Assembly: GCA_903896925.1 (NCBI GenBank)
Contig: CAITZM010000020.1
Coordinates: 1-64,000, forward strand
DNA: 64,000 nt
Direction: 5' to 3'
DNA from: an uncultured Lentisphaerota bacterium
GTDB lineage: Bacteria; Verrucomicrobiota; Kiritimatiellia; CAIQIC01
Made by a program: the position numbers and the translations under genes. The first letter of the stretch is position 1. The number at the start of each line of letters is the position of its first letter. Positions 53,648-62,241 of the stretch are shown here, piece by piece. Below the pieces are notes generated by a model, which saw only the letters and a program-made list of their open reading frames with translations, made no database searches and was not told where the DNA came from.

Positions 53648-54714
53648 CCGCCGCCGTCGCGCAGGGCGCCGCCGATGTCCATCTCAAGCTCGGCCAGCCG
53701 CCCATTTTTCGGATCCACAGCGATCTGGTCACGCAGAATTTCCAGCCTCTGACTGCGGACCAGCTGGTGGCCATCGCGCAGGATCTCATCCCGCCGCACA
53801 TCCGCCCGCAATACGAGGCGCATCACGAGGCGGATTTCTCGCACCAGGAGGAGGGCGTGGGCCGGTTCCGCGCCACGGTGTTCAACACGCAACTGGTGCC
53901 CGCGTTCGCGCTGCGCTATGTCAAGACCTCCATCCCGTCATTTGCCGCCCTCGGGCTGCCGCCCATCCTCCAGAAGATCGCCCTGACGCCGCGCGGCATC
54001 GTGCTCGCCACCGGCAGCACCGGCAGCGGCAAGTCCACCACGCTGGCCGCGCTTGTCGAGTGCATCAACCAGAGCCTCACGCGGCGCATCATCACCATCG
54101 AGGACCCCGTCGAGTTTCTCTTCACCGACGCCCGGTCGGTCATCTCGCAGCGCGAGGTCGGCCTCGACACGCCGTCCTTCAACGCCGGCCTGCGCCATGT
54201 GCTGCGCCAGGACCCGGACATCATCATGATCGGCGAGATGCGCGACGCGGAAAGCTTCAGCGCCGCGCTGCAGGCCTCCGAAACCGGCCACTTGATCTTC
54301 AGCACCCTGCACACCGATACCGCCGGCCAGGCCGTGACGCGCATCCTGAATTTCTTCCCGCCGGACCAGCGTGACCAGATCCGCATGAGCCTGGCGACCA
54401 ATTTGCAGGCGGTGGTCTGCCAGCGCCTGGTCCCGGCCAACAAGGGCGGGGTCATGCCCGCGGTGGAGATCATGCTGAACACGCCGACGGTGCGGAAGAT
54501 GATGGAGAAAAACTCCCTCGAAAAACTGCCGGCCGCCATCGAGACCGGCGGCGAGGACGGCATGCAGACGTTCAACCAGGCGCTCTATGCGCTCATCAAG
54601 GCCGGCACCGTCAACGAGCAGAGCGGCATGCAATACGCCAGCAATCCCGAGGCGCTCAAGATGAACCTCAAGGGCATCTTCCTTGACGAGGCCCGCCGCA
54701 TCCTGAGCACGTGA
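53623..54714 (+). CDS. pilT: Type IV pilus retraction ATPase
   Basis: The 363-aa hexameric ATPase depolymerises pili. It has an N-terminal PAS-like domain (SLRELLAAAVAQGAADVHLK), Walker A ATGSTGSGKSTTL (131-139), the Asp box IITIEDPVEFLF, Walker B DPDIIMIGEMRDAES and the His box STLHTDTAGQAVTRI. The AIRNLIRE-type tail is not present in canonical form. ATG 53623 begins the homology and lies within the preceding gene. Other pilus genes are not in the window. Confidence 0.92.
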   Translation: MSSLRELLAAAVAQGAADVHLKLGQPPIFRIHSDLVTQNFQPLTADQLVAIAQDLIPPHIRPQYEAHHEADFSHQEEGVGRFRATVFNTQLVPAFALRYVKTSIPSFAALGLPPILQKIALTPRGIVLATGSTGSGKSTTLAALVECINQSLTRRIITIEDPVEFLFTDARSVISQREVGLDTPSFNAGLRHVLRQDPDIIMIGEMRDAESFSAALQASETGHLIFSTLHTDTAGQAVTRILNFFPPDQRDQIRMSLATNLQAVVCQRLVPANKGGVMPAVEIMLNTPTVRKMMEKNSLEKLPAAIETGGEDGMQTFNQALYALIKAGTVNEQSGMQYASNPEALKMNLKGIFLDEARRILST

Positions 54715-54984
54715 GACGGGTGCGTTTCCCGTCGTTCCCCCGGCAGCCGCACGGTGTTGCGCACCCCATATATTTTTTTCTTCGTTGTGGAATCCGCCAG
54801 AGGTCTGCCCGGGTGGGGCGACACCTCGTCGCCAGGGGAAGATCAGACGTCTGTTTGGCTGGTGGGTAGCGAGGCTCGCGGGGTTGGAAAATCCCGCCCA
54901 CAAAGACCGGTTGTGCTGTAGCGGCGGCCTGTGGCCGCCGGTTTGGTGAGCGGTTCCGGCAACGGGCTCCCTGCCCGCCGTCAA
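54715..54984. repeat. Intergenic repeats and possible terminator
   Basis: No gene is visible. GGTG-TTGCG-CACC (54753-54765) followed by a seven-T tract (54773-54779) may terminate pilT. A family C palindrome (54873-54902) and a perfect CGGCGGCC-TGT-GGCCGCCG hairpin (54922-54940) lie before recJ. Confidence 0.55.
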
Positions 54985-56688
54985 TCACTCGCCGGTGGTC
55001 GCGCGGAAGTCGCAGAGCTGCAGCTGCAGGCCGGTGCGGCCCTGCCAGGTTTCGCGGTGGAGGTGGAAGGCGATGTCGAGCGGGCCGTCGGGGATGTCGC
55101 GCTTGCCCATGCCGAAGCCGATGGCGCGCAGCAACACACCGTCGCCCGCGATGGTCAACCCGAGCGTGTCCTTGGCCATGCGGCGCGGCGCGCCATAGAC
55201 CTGCACGCCCCGCACGGCCCAGACGGGATCGGGGTGCTGCTGCCCGAACGGGCGCAGGCGCTCGAGCGCGGCGTACAAATCCTCGTTCGCGTCGCGCAGC
55301 GCAAGCCAGCCGTCCAGGCGCAGCGTGGGCCGCAGGTCGCGTCCTCCCAGGGTGGCCTGCGCGAGTGCGGTGAAGCGCTGCCGGAACGCGCCGAGATTTT
55401 CCTGCAAGAGGCTGACGCCCGCGGCCATGCCGTGTCCCCCGTAGCGCGTCAACAGGCCGGCGCACTGCGCGAGATGCTCGACGAGGTGGAACTCCTCGAT
55501 GCTGCGGCAGGAGCCGCGGCAGGTGCCATCGGCCTCCTCCGCCAGCACGATGGCCGGCCGGCGGTAGCGCTGGACAAGTCGCGCGGCGACGATGCCGACG
55601 ACGCCCGGGTGCCAGGTGGCCTTCGCCACGACCAGCCCGAAGTCGCGCGCCGGGTCGAAGGTGGCGTCAATCTCCCGCATGGCTTCCTCGACGATGGTCT
55701 TCTCGATGGTCTGCCGCTCGCGGTTGGCGGCGTCGAGCTTCCGGGCCAGCTCCAGCGCGCGGTCGGGCTGCTCGGTCAGCAGCAGCTCCAGCACGTCGTG
55801 CGCGTTGCCGAGCCGGCCGACGGCGTTGAGCCGCGGGCCGATGACGAAGCCGATGTGCCAGGCATCGGGGTTTTGCGCGAGGCCGGCCACCTCCATCAGC
55901 GCGGTCAGTCCGGGTTTGTTCGTCTGCGCCAGCCGCAGCAGGCCGTGGCGGACGAGAATCCGGTTCTCGCCGGTCAGCGGGACAACATCGGCGACCGTGC
56001 CGATGGCCACCAAATCCAGATAGTCCTTGAGATCCACGGCCGTCGGCACCTGCCGGCTGCGGAGATGCTTGAGCAGCGCATGGCAGAGCTTGAAGGCGAC
56101 GCCGACGCCGGCGAGCAGTTTCAGTCCAGCATCGGTGCCGAGTTTCGGGTTGACGACGGCGAAGGCCGGGGACAGCTCGCCTGCCGGATCGTGATGGTCG
56201 GTGACGATCACCGGCACGGGGGTGCTGCGGATGGCCTCGGCGGAGCAGGTGCCGCAGTCCACGGTGATGATGAGCTGCGGCTGGTGCTGCTCGATGCACT
56301 TGGCGAGCGCCTGGGCGGTCAGGCCGTAGCCATCGTCGAGCCGGTGCGGGATGAACGCGGCGGCCTCGGCGCCGAGTGCGCGCAGGACGCGGACCAGCAG
56401 CGCGGCGCTCGTCAATCCGTCGGCGTCGTAATCTCCGAACACGACGATCTTCTCGTGCTGCGCCAGGGCCTGGGCGATGCGCGCGACGGCGGCCGGGAGG
56501 TTGGGCAGCCGCTCCGGTTCGGTGAGATCGCTCAGGCGCGCGCGGAGGAATTTCTCGGCGGCGGCGACGTCGCCAAAACCGCGCGCGGCCAGCAGGCGCG
56601 CGACGGGGTGGGGCAGTTGCAACTCCGCGGCAAACGCGGCGGTCAACGGCTCGTCGGCCTCGGCCAGACGCCAGATTTTTTCTGTCAT
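54985..56688 (-). CDS. recJ: Single-stranded-DNA-specific exonuclease RecJ
   Basis: The 567-aa 5'-3' exonuclease belongs to the DHH family. Motifs: VVFGDYDADGLTSAALL, VDCGTCSAEAI, the DHH motif IVTDHHDPAGE, LVAIGTVADVVPL, GPRLNAVGRLGNAHDVLELL, and in DHHA1 TWHPGVVGIVAARL and RYGGHGMAAGVSL. The C-terminal OB-fold is complete. Start ATG 56688 matches the usual N-terminus; a very long frame continues upstream only as an antisense shadow of the HzsA-like gene. Promoter at 56726-56754. Confidence 0.96.
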   Translation of the reverse strand: MTEKIWRLAEADEPLTAAFAAELQLPHPVARLLAARGFGDVAAAEKFLRARLSDLTEPERLPNLPAAVARIAQALAQHEKIVVFGDYDADGLTSAALLVRVLRALGAEAAAFIPHRLDDGYGLTAQALAKCIEQHQPQLIITVDCGTCSAEAIRSTPVPVIVTDHHDPAGELSPAFAVVNPKLGTDAGLKLLAGVGVAFKLCHALLKHLRSRQVPTAVDLKDYLDLVAIGTVADVVPLTGENRILVRHGLLRLAQTNKPGLTALMEVAGLAQNPDAWHIGFVIGPRLNAVGRLGNAHDVLELLLTEQPDRALELARKLDAANRERQTIEKTIVEEAMREIDATFDPARDFGLVVAKATWHPGVVGIVAARLVQRYRRPAIVLAEEADGTCRGSCRSIEEFHLVEHLAQCAGLLTRYGGHGMAAGVSLLQENLGAFRQRFTALAQATLGGRDLRPTLRLDGWLALRDANEDLYAALERLRPFGQQHPDPVWAVRGVQVYGAPRRMAKDTLGLTIAGDGVLLRAIGFGMGKRDIPDGPLDIAFHLHRETWQGRTGLQLQLCDFRATTGE

Positions 56689-56725
56689 GGTGCAACCCTC
56701 AGTCGACCTGCGCACAGCGGCGGCG

Positions 56726-56754
56726 AACCTAGCAGACCGTCCGCCAGTTTCCAA
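56726..56754 (-). promoter_or_regulatory. Promoter of recJ, overlapping palindrome 1
   Basis: Minus strand TTGGAA (56754-56749), 17-bp spacer and TAGGTT (56731-56726). The -35 box is formed by one arm of the first TTTCCAA/TTGGAAA palindrome. Confidence 0.65.
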
Positions 56755-56816
56755 ACCTTGGAAACGGCAGCCGTCTTTTTTCCAAGCCTTGGAAAATGGT
56801 TTCCAGCCTTGGAAAA
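56747..56816. promoter_or_regulatory. Three phased palindromes between recJ and the HzsA-like gene
   Basis: GTTTCCAA-ACC-TTGGAAAC (56747-56765) and TTTTCCAA-GCC-TTGGAAAA (56778-56796) are perfect 8+3+8 palindromes. TTTCCA-GCC-TTGGAAA (56800-56815) is a shortened third copy. Centres are about 31 and 20-21 bp apart, close to whole helical turns. They look like a regulator-binding array for one or both divergent genes; a dispersed-repeat origin is the alternative. Confidence 0.6.
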
Positions 56817-56853
56817 GCCTGTCGCCGGACGGGAAAATTGCTATGTTGCCCTG

Positions 56854-59800
56854 ATGAAATTTGCACTCCTGCTCGTGCTGTTGCTGCCGCTCGCCGCCAG
56901 CGCGGCCAACTGTCGCGAGGCCTTGCGCGCGGTGGAGGCGGTCCAGGTCGAGGCGGCTTCGCTGGCGCTTGAGGACATGGCGGCAGGGCCCGGCCCGTTC
57001 GCGGCCGCACCGCATCGCGCGGCGCTCGCGGCCTTCTCGGCGCGCCGCGATGCGCTCGTCGCGGCGCTCGGGAAGAATGATGCCGGCGCGGTGCCGGAGG
57101 CGGAGCGGCTGGTCGCCGGGGTACGGGCGGCGCTGCTGGCCAATCCGCTGCTGGATTTCGACGCCCTGCTGGTGGTCCAGCGCGATCCGAAACACCTCGG
57201 GCTGCCTGCGAACTGGGAGGGCAATTCCTCGCTGCCGCCGCGCGGGTACTCGAATACCATTGCCGTGCTGTCCAGGCTCCGTTCGAACGTTGCGCTGCGC
57301 GTCCTCTATGCTCCCCCCCAGGACGAATTCGTCGGCGACCTGGACCTGGATTTCGATGCGTCGCGCCTGCTGTTCTCGATGCCGGCCGCGAACGGGCGCT
57401 GGCAGGTGTGGGAGCTGCCGTGCGCCCCCTCGACTACGCCCGGGGCAGGTGCTTCCGCGCCCAAACAACTGCCGCTGATTCCCGATGCCGATGTGGATAA
57501 TTACGGCGGTTGTTTCCTGCCGGACAGCAACGTGATTTTTTCCTCGACGGCGACGTTTACCGGCGTGCCGTGTGTGCGCGGATCCTCGCACGTGGCGAAT
57601 CTGTTCCTCCGGGAGTGCGCTTCCGGCGCGATCCGCCGCCTGACGTTCGACCAGGAGCACAACTGGTGTCCGCACGTCATGCCCGACGGGCGCCTGCTCT
57701 ACCTGCGCTGGGAATACGCCGACCTGCCACACTTCGTCTCGCGGATCCTGTTCACGATGAATCCCGACGGCACCGAGCAGCGCGAGTTCTACGGCAGCAA
57801 TTCCTACTGGCCGAACTCGCTCTTCTACGCGCGGTCCGCGCCGGGCAGCCCGACGAAATTTTTCGGCGTCGTCAGCGGCCACCACGACACGCGCCGCATG
57901 GGCGAGCTGGTGCTGTTCGATTCCGCGCGCGGCCGCTACGAGGCCGAGGGCGCGGTGCAGCGCCTGCCCGGGCGCGGCAAAAAAGTCGAGGCGCTCATCC
58001 GCGACGGGCTCGTCTCCGGGTCGTGGCCAAAGTTCCTCCACCCGTGGCCGCTCAACGATAAATATGTGCTTGTCGCCGCGCAGCCCACGGCGCGCGACGC
58101 GTGGGGCATCTATCTCGCCGATGTGTTCGACAACCTGACCCTCATCAAGGAGGTACCGGGCCAGGCGTTGCTGGAGCCGGTCCCGCTGAAGGCGCGCGCG
58201 CGGCCGGCGGTGATCCCCTCGAAGGTGAAGGCCGGCGCGACCGAGGCGCTCGTGCATATCGCGAATCTCTACACCGGGCCGGGCCTCAAGGGCGTGCCAC
58301 CCGGCACGGTGAAGCAGCTGCGCCTTTTCACCTATCAATTTGCCTATCACGGGATGGGCGGGCAGTACGACCGCGTCGGGCTCGACGGGCCGTGGGACGT
58401 CAAGCGCATCCTCGGCACCGTGCCGGTCGCGGCCGACGGCTCGGCGAATTTCCGCGTGCCGGCCAACCTGCCGCTCGCCCTCCAGCCCCTCGACGCGGAT
58501 GGGCGCGCGCTGCAACTGATGCGCAGCTGGTTTACGGCGATGCCCGGAGAGGTCGTTTCCTGCGCCGGCTGCCATGAGCGGCAGAACACCGCGCCGCCGC
58601 CGCGCACGCCGCTCGCGCTCGCGCAGCCGCCCGCGGAGATCGCGCCGTGGCCCGGCGGCGCGCGCGGCTTCTCGTTCACCAACGAGGTGCAGCCCGTGCT
58701 CGACCGCTATTGCGTGAGCTGCCATGGTGCGGCTGCGCTCGCCACCGGCGACGGCCGCGGGGGTCGCCCGGATTTTCGTGGCGGCACGTTTGCGCACCCC
58801 CACGTGCGCGTCAACGACGCCGACAATCTTTTCCCCACCTCCTATCTCGCGCTCAAACGGTTCGTAAGGAATGCGACGATCGAGAGCGATATGCACCTGC
58901 TGATGCCCGGCGAATTTCACGCCGACACCACCGCGCTCGTGCAACTGCTCGAAGCCGGACATCACGGCGTGAACTTGAATCGCGAAGCGTGGGACCGTCT
59001 GAACACGTGGATTGATCTGAACACGCCGGCGCACGGCTCGTGGTCGGCCATCTGCGGCACGAACCGCGTCGCGCACCAGAGCGAGCGGCGCAGCGCGCTG
59101 CTGCGCACCTACGCCGGGCGCGATGAGGATCCGGAACACGTTCCGCCCGCCGTCGCGTTCGCCGGACTGCCCCCCGAGCCCGTGCCCGGCGGGATGGCGC
59201 CGACGCCCTACGCGGCCTGCTACACCGCCACGGCGCCCGCGCCCGCGCCGGTTGCGCCGGCGAAGTTGCCGGTGCAGCAGCTCGATCTTGGCGCCGGCGT
59301 GAAGCTCGACGCCGTGCAACTGCCTGCCGGTGAATTCACGATGGGCGACGACGCCGGCGCGGCCGCCGAGCGGCCCGCGCAACGCGTGCAGATTGCGAAG
59401 CCGTTCTGGATCGGGCGCGTGGAAATAAGCAACGCACAATTCGCGCGCTTCGCTGCCGCGCACGATAGCGGCATCGAGCGCGGCAGCTTCCTCCAGTTCA
59501 GCGAACGGGAGCGCGGCTATCATGTGGACGGCTCGAACCAGCCCGTCGTGCGCGTCTCGTGGCATGAGGCGCAGGCCTTCTGCGACTGGCTCTCGCAGCA
59601 AACCGGCCGGCGCGTGCGGCTGCCGACCGAGGCGCAGTGGGAATATGCGTGCCGCGCCGGCACGACCTCGCCGTTGAACTACGGCGCGCCCGAGGCGGAT
59701 TTTTCGCAGAACGCGAACCTCGCCGACTTCTGCTTTTGGCACGTGGACACGTTCGGCTGGGGCCTGCCGAGCGGCGCGGTGCCGCCGTGGCGGCCGGCGA

Positions 59801-60096
59801 TCACCAACGTCAACGATGGCTTCAACGTCAGCGCGCCGGTCGGTTCCTACCGTCCGAATGCGTGGGGCCTTTGCGATCTGCACGGCAACGCCGCCGAATG
59901 GACGCGTTCCCTGTTCCGTCCGTATCCGTGGCGCGACGACGACGGACGCAACGACCCGGCCGGCGAGGAGCAGCGCGTGGTGCGCGGCGGGGCCTGGTCG
60001 GATCGCCCCGGACAGGCGCGCTCCTCTTCGCGCCTTGCCTACCCCCCGTGGCGCGGCGTCTTCAACGTCGGCTTCCGCGTCGTCATCGAGGACTGA
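56854..60096 (+). CDS. HzsA-related dihaem protein fused to a formylglycine-generating-enzyme-like domain
   Basis: The 1080-aa exported protein has a signal peptide (MKFALLLVLLLPLAASAA), a hydrazine-synthase-alpha-like middle (~130-550; beta-propeller segments such as DVDNYGGCFLPDSNVIFSST and FDQEHNWCPHVMPDGRLLYL), and two haem c motifs CAGCH (570-574) and CVSCH (620-624). It ends in a SUMF1/FGE-type domain (~820-1080; LPAGEFTMGDD, RVSWHEAQAFCDWL, RLPTEAQWEYACRAG, GNAAEWTRS, VVRGGAWSDRPGQARSSSR). HzsA-like proteins of PVC bacteria do not imply anammox. TATGTT (56842-56847) is six bases from the ATG. Confidence 0.88.
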   Translation: MKFALLLVLLLPLAASAANCREALRAVEAVQVEAASLALEDMAAGPGPFAAAPHRAALAAFSARRDALVAALGKNDAGAVPEAERLVAGVRAALLANPLLDFDALLVVQRDPKHLGLPANWEGNSSLPPRGYSNTIAVLSRLRSNVALRVLYAPPQDEFVGDLDLDFDASRLLFSMPAANGRWQVWELPCAPSTTPGAGASAPKQLPLIPDADVDNYGGCFLPDSNVIFSSTATFTGVPCVRGSSHVANLFLRECASGAIRRLTFDQEHNWCPHVMPDGRLLYLRWEYADLPHFVSRILFTMNPDGTEQREFYGSNSYWPNSLFYARSAPGSPTKFFGVVSGHHDTRRMGELVLFDSARGRYEAEGAVQRLPGRGKKVEALIRDGLVSGSWPKFLHPWPLNDKYVLVAAQPTARDAWGIYLADVFDNLTLIKEVPGQALLEPVPLKARARPAVIPSKVKAGATEALVHIANLYTGPGLKGVPPGTVKQLRLFTYQFAYHGMGGQYDRVGLDGPWDVKRILGTVPVAADGSANFRVPANLPLALQPLDADGRALQLMRSWFTAMPGEVVSCAGCHERQNTAPPPRTPLALAQPPAEIAPWPGGARGFSFTNEVQPVLDRYCVSCHGAAALATGDGRGGRPDFRGGTFAHPHVRVNDADNLFPTSYLALKRFVRNATIESDMHLLMPGEFHADTTALVQLLEAGHHGVNLNREAWDRLNTWIDLNTPAHGSWSAICGTNRVAHQSERRSALLRTYAGRDEDPEHVPPAVAFAGLPPEPVPGGMAPTPYAACYTATAPAPAPVAPAKLPVQQLDLGAGVKLDAVQLPAGEFTMGDDAGAAAERPAQRVQIAKPFWIGRVEISNAQFARFAAAHDSGIERGSFLQFSERERGYHVDGSNQPVVRVSWHEAQAFCDWLSQQTGRRVRLPTEAQWEYACRAGTTSPLNYGAPEADFSQNANLADFCFWHVDTFGWGLPSGAVPPWRPAITNVNDGFNVSAPVGSYRPNAWGLCDLHGNAAEWTRSLFRPYPWRDDDGRNDPAGEEQRVVRGGAWSDRPGQARSSSRLAYPPWRGVFNVGFRVVIED

Positions 60097-60106
60097 CGCG
60101 GCGGCA

Positions 60107-60135
60107 TGGACACGGCGGGGGCGGGCGGTTATGAT
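60107..60135 (+). promoter_or_regulatory. Promoter of the NYN/LOTUS gene
   Basis: TGGACA (60107-60112), 17-bp spacer, TATGAT (60130-60135). A GAGGTG ribosome binding site lies before ATG 60179. Confidence 0.65.
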
Positions 60136-60178
60136 GCGCCGACGGGGGGCCGGACCGGTCCCCGGGCATGAGGTGCGT

Positions 60179-60961
60179 ATGAAAGAGATTCCGCAGCACA
60201 ACTTGGCGGTTTTCGTGGATTTTGAGAACCTGGCGCTCGGGTTCAAGGACCGGCGCGGCCGGTTCGAGATCGAGCGCGTCCTGGCGCGGCTGGTCGAGAA
60301 GGGCAACATCGTGGTCAAGCGCGCCTATGCGGACTGGAAGCGCTACAGCGACTTCACCGGCGAGATGCACGGGGCGGGCATCGAGTTGATCGAGATCCCC
60401 GCGCGCCGCATGACCGGCAAGAATTCCGCTGACATGCGCCTCTGCGTGGACGCAATGGACATGAGCTATGCCAAGCCACACATCGATACCTTCGTCGTTG
60501 TCTCCGGCGACAGCGACTTTTCGCCGCTGGTGTCCAAGCTGCGCGAGAACAACAAGCAGGTGATCGGGCTGGGCATGAAGGAGTCCACCTCGGCGCTGCT
60601 GCGCGACAATTGCGACGAGTTTATCTTTTACGAGGACATCGAGGCCGAGTCCGCCGAGGAGCCGCCGGTCCATGCGGCCGACGAGAAGCAGCGCGAGGCG
60701 TTCCGGGTGTTGCTCGAGTCGCTCACGGCGCTGCGCCGCGAAAACCGCGATGTGCTCTGGTCGAGCCTGATCAAGACGACGATCAAGCGCAAGCACCCGT
60801 CGTTCAACGAGGCCGCCCACGGCTACAAGAGTTTCAGCCGCCTCCTGGAGGATGCCGAGCGCGAGGGCATCATCGAGCTGTCGCGCGACGCGGCGGACCG
60901 CACCTACATCGTCGCCAAGTTCGGTTCCGAAATCGCCACCGGGCGCAAGCGGACGCGGTAA
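60179..60961 (+). CDS. NYN-domain ribonuclease with C-terminal OST-HTH/LOTUS domain
   Basis: The 260-aa product has a LabA-type NYN (PIN-like) domain at ~5-155: LAVFVDFENLALG with the first Asp, MTGKNSADMRLCVDAMDM, and VVSGDSDFSPLVSKLRE with the second and third Asp. A LOTUS/OST-HTH domain follows (~170-255; LRRENRDVLWSSLIKTTIKR, GYKSFSRLLEDAEREGII), an RNA-binding module. Together they suggest a regulatory RNase. GAGGTG before the ATG sets the start. Confidence 0.9.
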   Translation: MKEIPQHNLAVFVDFENLALGFKDRRGRFEIERVLARLVEKGNIVVKRAYADWKRYSDFTGEMHGAGIELIEIPARRMTGKNSADMRLCVDAMDMSYAKPHIDTFVVVSGDSDFSPLVSKLRENNKQVIGLGMKESTSALLRDNCDEFIFYEDIEAESAEEPPVHAADEKQREAFRVLLESLTALRRENRDVLWSSLIKTTIKRKHPSFNEAAHGYKSFSRLLEDAEREGIIELSRDAADRTYIVAKFGSEIATGRKRTR

Positions 60962-61151
60962 GCGGGGCACGGCTTGGACACGCGGACGGCTGGCCTTGCC
61001 AGCCTTGACAAAAAACAGGCGGCGCAAGTTCCACCCCTTGGCATGACAGGATGAACCACAGCGGACATAGAGGCCGGGAACGGACGCAGCGGCAAGGCCG
61101 CCAGGCGTGCCGGGCCTGCACCTTGACCGCGGCGGCGGCCGTTGGCGTGCG
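60962..61151. other. Gap before the zincin gene
   Basis: A 190-bp gap without a supported gene, hairpin or clear promoter. Confidence 0.3.
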
Positions 61152-61547
61152 ATGAGCAAACGATTACAACGCAGGAGCCGGCAGGCGCAGCCGGAGGAAC
61201 TGGCGGTCGCGGAGGTCGAGCGGCTGCTGGCGGCCTTGCCGCCGGCGCTGCGTGCACGGGCGCGCGAGATCCCGGTGACGTTCGAGGTGGAGCCGACGCC
61301 GGCGATGCTGGCGGACGGCATCGCGCCGGACACGCTGGGGCTGTTCGTCGGCGACGAATACGCGGCCGGCTGGTCGGGCGGCGAGGCGCTGCCGACGCAG
61401 ATCATTTTGTTCCTCGGCAACCTCTGGGACTTTGCGGAGGCCGACCCGGAGGTCTTCCGGCGCGAGGTGCGCACGACGGTGCTGCACGAACTGGGGCATT
61501 TCCTTGGCTTGGACGAAGCGGCGCTGGAGGCACGGCACCTTGACTAA
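61152..61547 (+). CDS. Minimal zincin-type metallopeptidase
   Basis: The 131-aa product matches the DUF1025/MMP_TTHA0227-like family: a basic N-terminus, IPVTFEVEPTPAML, TLGLFVGDEYAAG, PTQIILFLGNLWDF and the zinc motif TVLHELGHFLGLDE (His112, Glu113, His116). Biological substrate is unknown. ATG 61152 is the first start inside the homologous region. The sigma-factor gene follows 52 bp later. Confidence 0.88.
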   Translation: MSKRLQRRSRQAQPEELAVAEVERLLAALPPALRARAREIPVTFEVEPTPAMLADGIAPDTLGLFVGDEYAAGWSGGEALPTQIILFLGNLWDFAEADPEVFRREVRTTVLHELGHFLGLDEAALEARHLD

Positions 61548-61587
61548 GCCCGTGCACCAACGGGGTGGCGCGGTGTCCGCCGGGCGA

Positions 61588-61593
61588 TACAAT
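61588..61593 (+). promoter_or_regulatory. -10 box of the sigma-factor gene
   Basis: TACAAT ends six bases before GTG 61600. No good -35 is visible at 16-18 bp. If used, the transcript is leaderless. Confidence 0.45.
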
Positions 61594-61599
61594 AATCCC

Positions 61600-62241
61600 G
61601 TGGCCGCTCCGTTATCTCGCACGGATGGCACGAGCGAAGCAGGCGTGATCCTGGACCATCCGGAGCGTCAGTGGATTGCGGAGTATCGCAAGGGCAAGGT
61701 GGAGTCGCTCGCCCCCTTGGTTGAACATTTCCGCCGTCCGCTGTACGGGTTCATTGTCAGAATGACGGAGTCGGTGGCGGACGCGGAAGACGTCTTCCAG
61801 GAAGTCTGGCTGCGCGCGATCCGGCACATGGACAGCTATCACGAGAAGAACTTTCTCAGCTGGCTGTTCCGCATCGCGCACAACCTGGTGATCGACCGGG
61901 TGCGCCGGCAGAAGCCGGTGGTCTCGTTTCCGGAGTCGCCGTTCACGACGACCTCGACGCGCTGGGAGGAACGGATTCCGGACACGCGGAACGCGGCGCC
62001 GGACCGGCAGATCGCCATGCGCGACGTTGGGCCGCGGATCAAGGCCGCCGTCGCCAAGCTTCCGCTCGAGCAGCGCGAGGTGTTCTTGATGCGGATGGAG
62101 GGCGACCTGCCCTTCAAGGAGATCGCCCGCATCCAGAAGGTGTCTATCAACACCGCGCTGGCGCGGATGCAGTATGCGCTGAACAAGCTGCGGCAGGAAT
62201 TAAAAAGCGATTACGCGGATTTATCGGGGATACGAACATGA
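61600..62241 (+). CDS. ECF-type RNA polymerase sigma factor
   Basis: The 213-aa sigma factor has region 2 (PLVEHFRRPLYGFIVRMTES, ADAEDVFQEVWLRAI, FLSWLFRIAHNLVIDRVRRQ) and region 4 (VAKLPLEQREVFLMRMEGDL, PFKEIARIQKVSINTALARM). I favour GTG 61600, just after a TACAAT box; a TTG at 61540 would add 20 residues of unconserved sequence. It is coupled by ATGA to the anti-sigma gene downstream, so the three-gene set 61600-63439 is a regulatory operon. Confidence 0.92.
   Translation: MAAPLSRTDGTSEAGVILDHPERQWIAEYRKGKVESLAPLVEHFRRPLYGFIVRMTESVADAEDVFQEVWLRAIRHMDSYHEKNFLSWLFRIAHNLVIDRVRRQKPVVSFPESPFTTTSTRWEERIPDTRNAAPDRQIAMRDVGPRIKAAVAKLPLEQREVFLMRMEGDLPFKEIARIQKVSINTALARMQYALNKLRQELKSDYADLSGIRT

Noticed and set aside
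56854..60096. Evidence for anammox metabolism from the HzsA-like protein
   Set aside because: HzsA-related exported proteins are widespread in PVC bacteria, and no HzsB/HzsC-like or hydrazine dehydrogenase gene is nearby.
54931..60318. Very long overlapping frames on both strands (over 1700 codons each)
   Set aside because: GC-rich antisense shadows: the plus frame before 56854 is antisense to recJ and the minus frame above 56688 is antisense to the HzsA-like gene. Only the parts with family motifs were kept.
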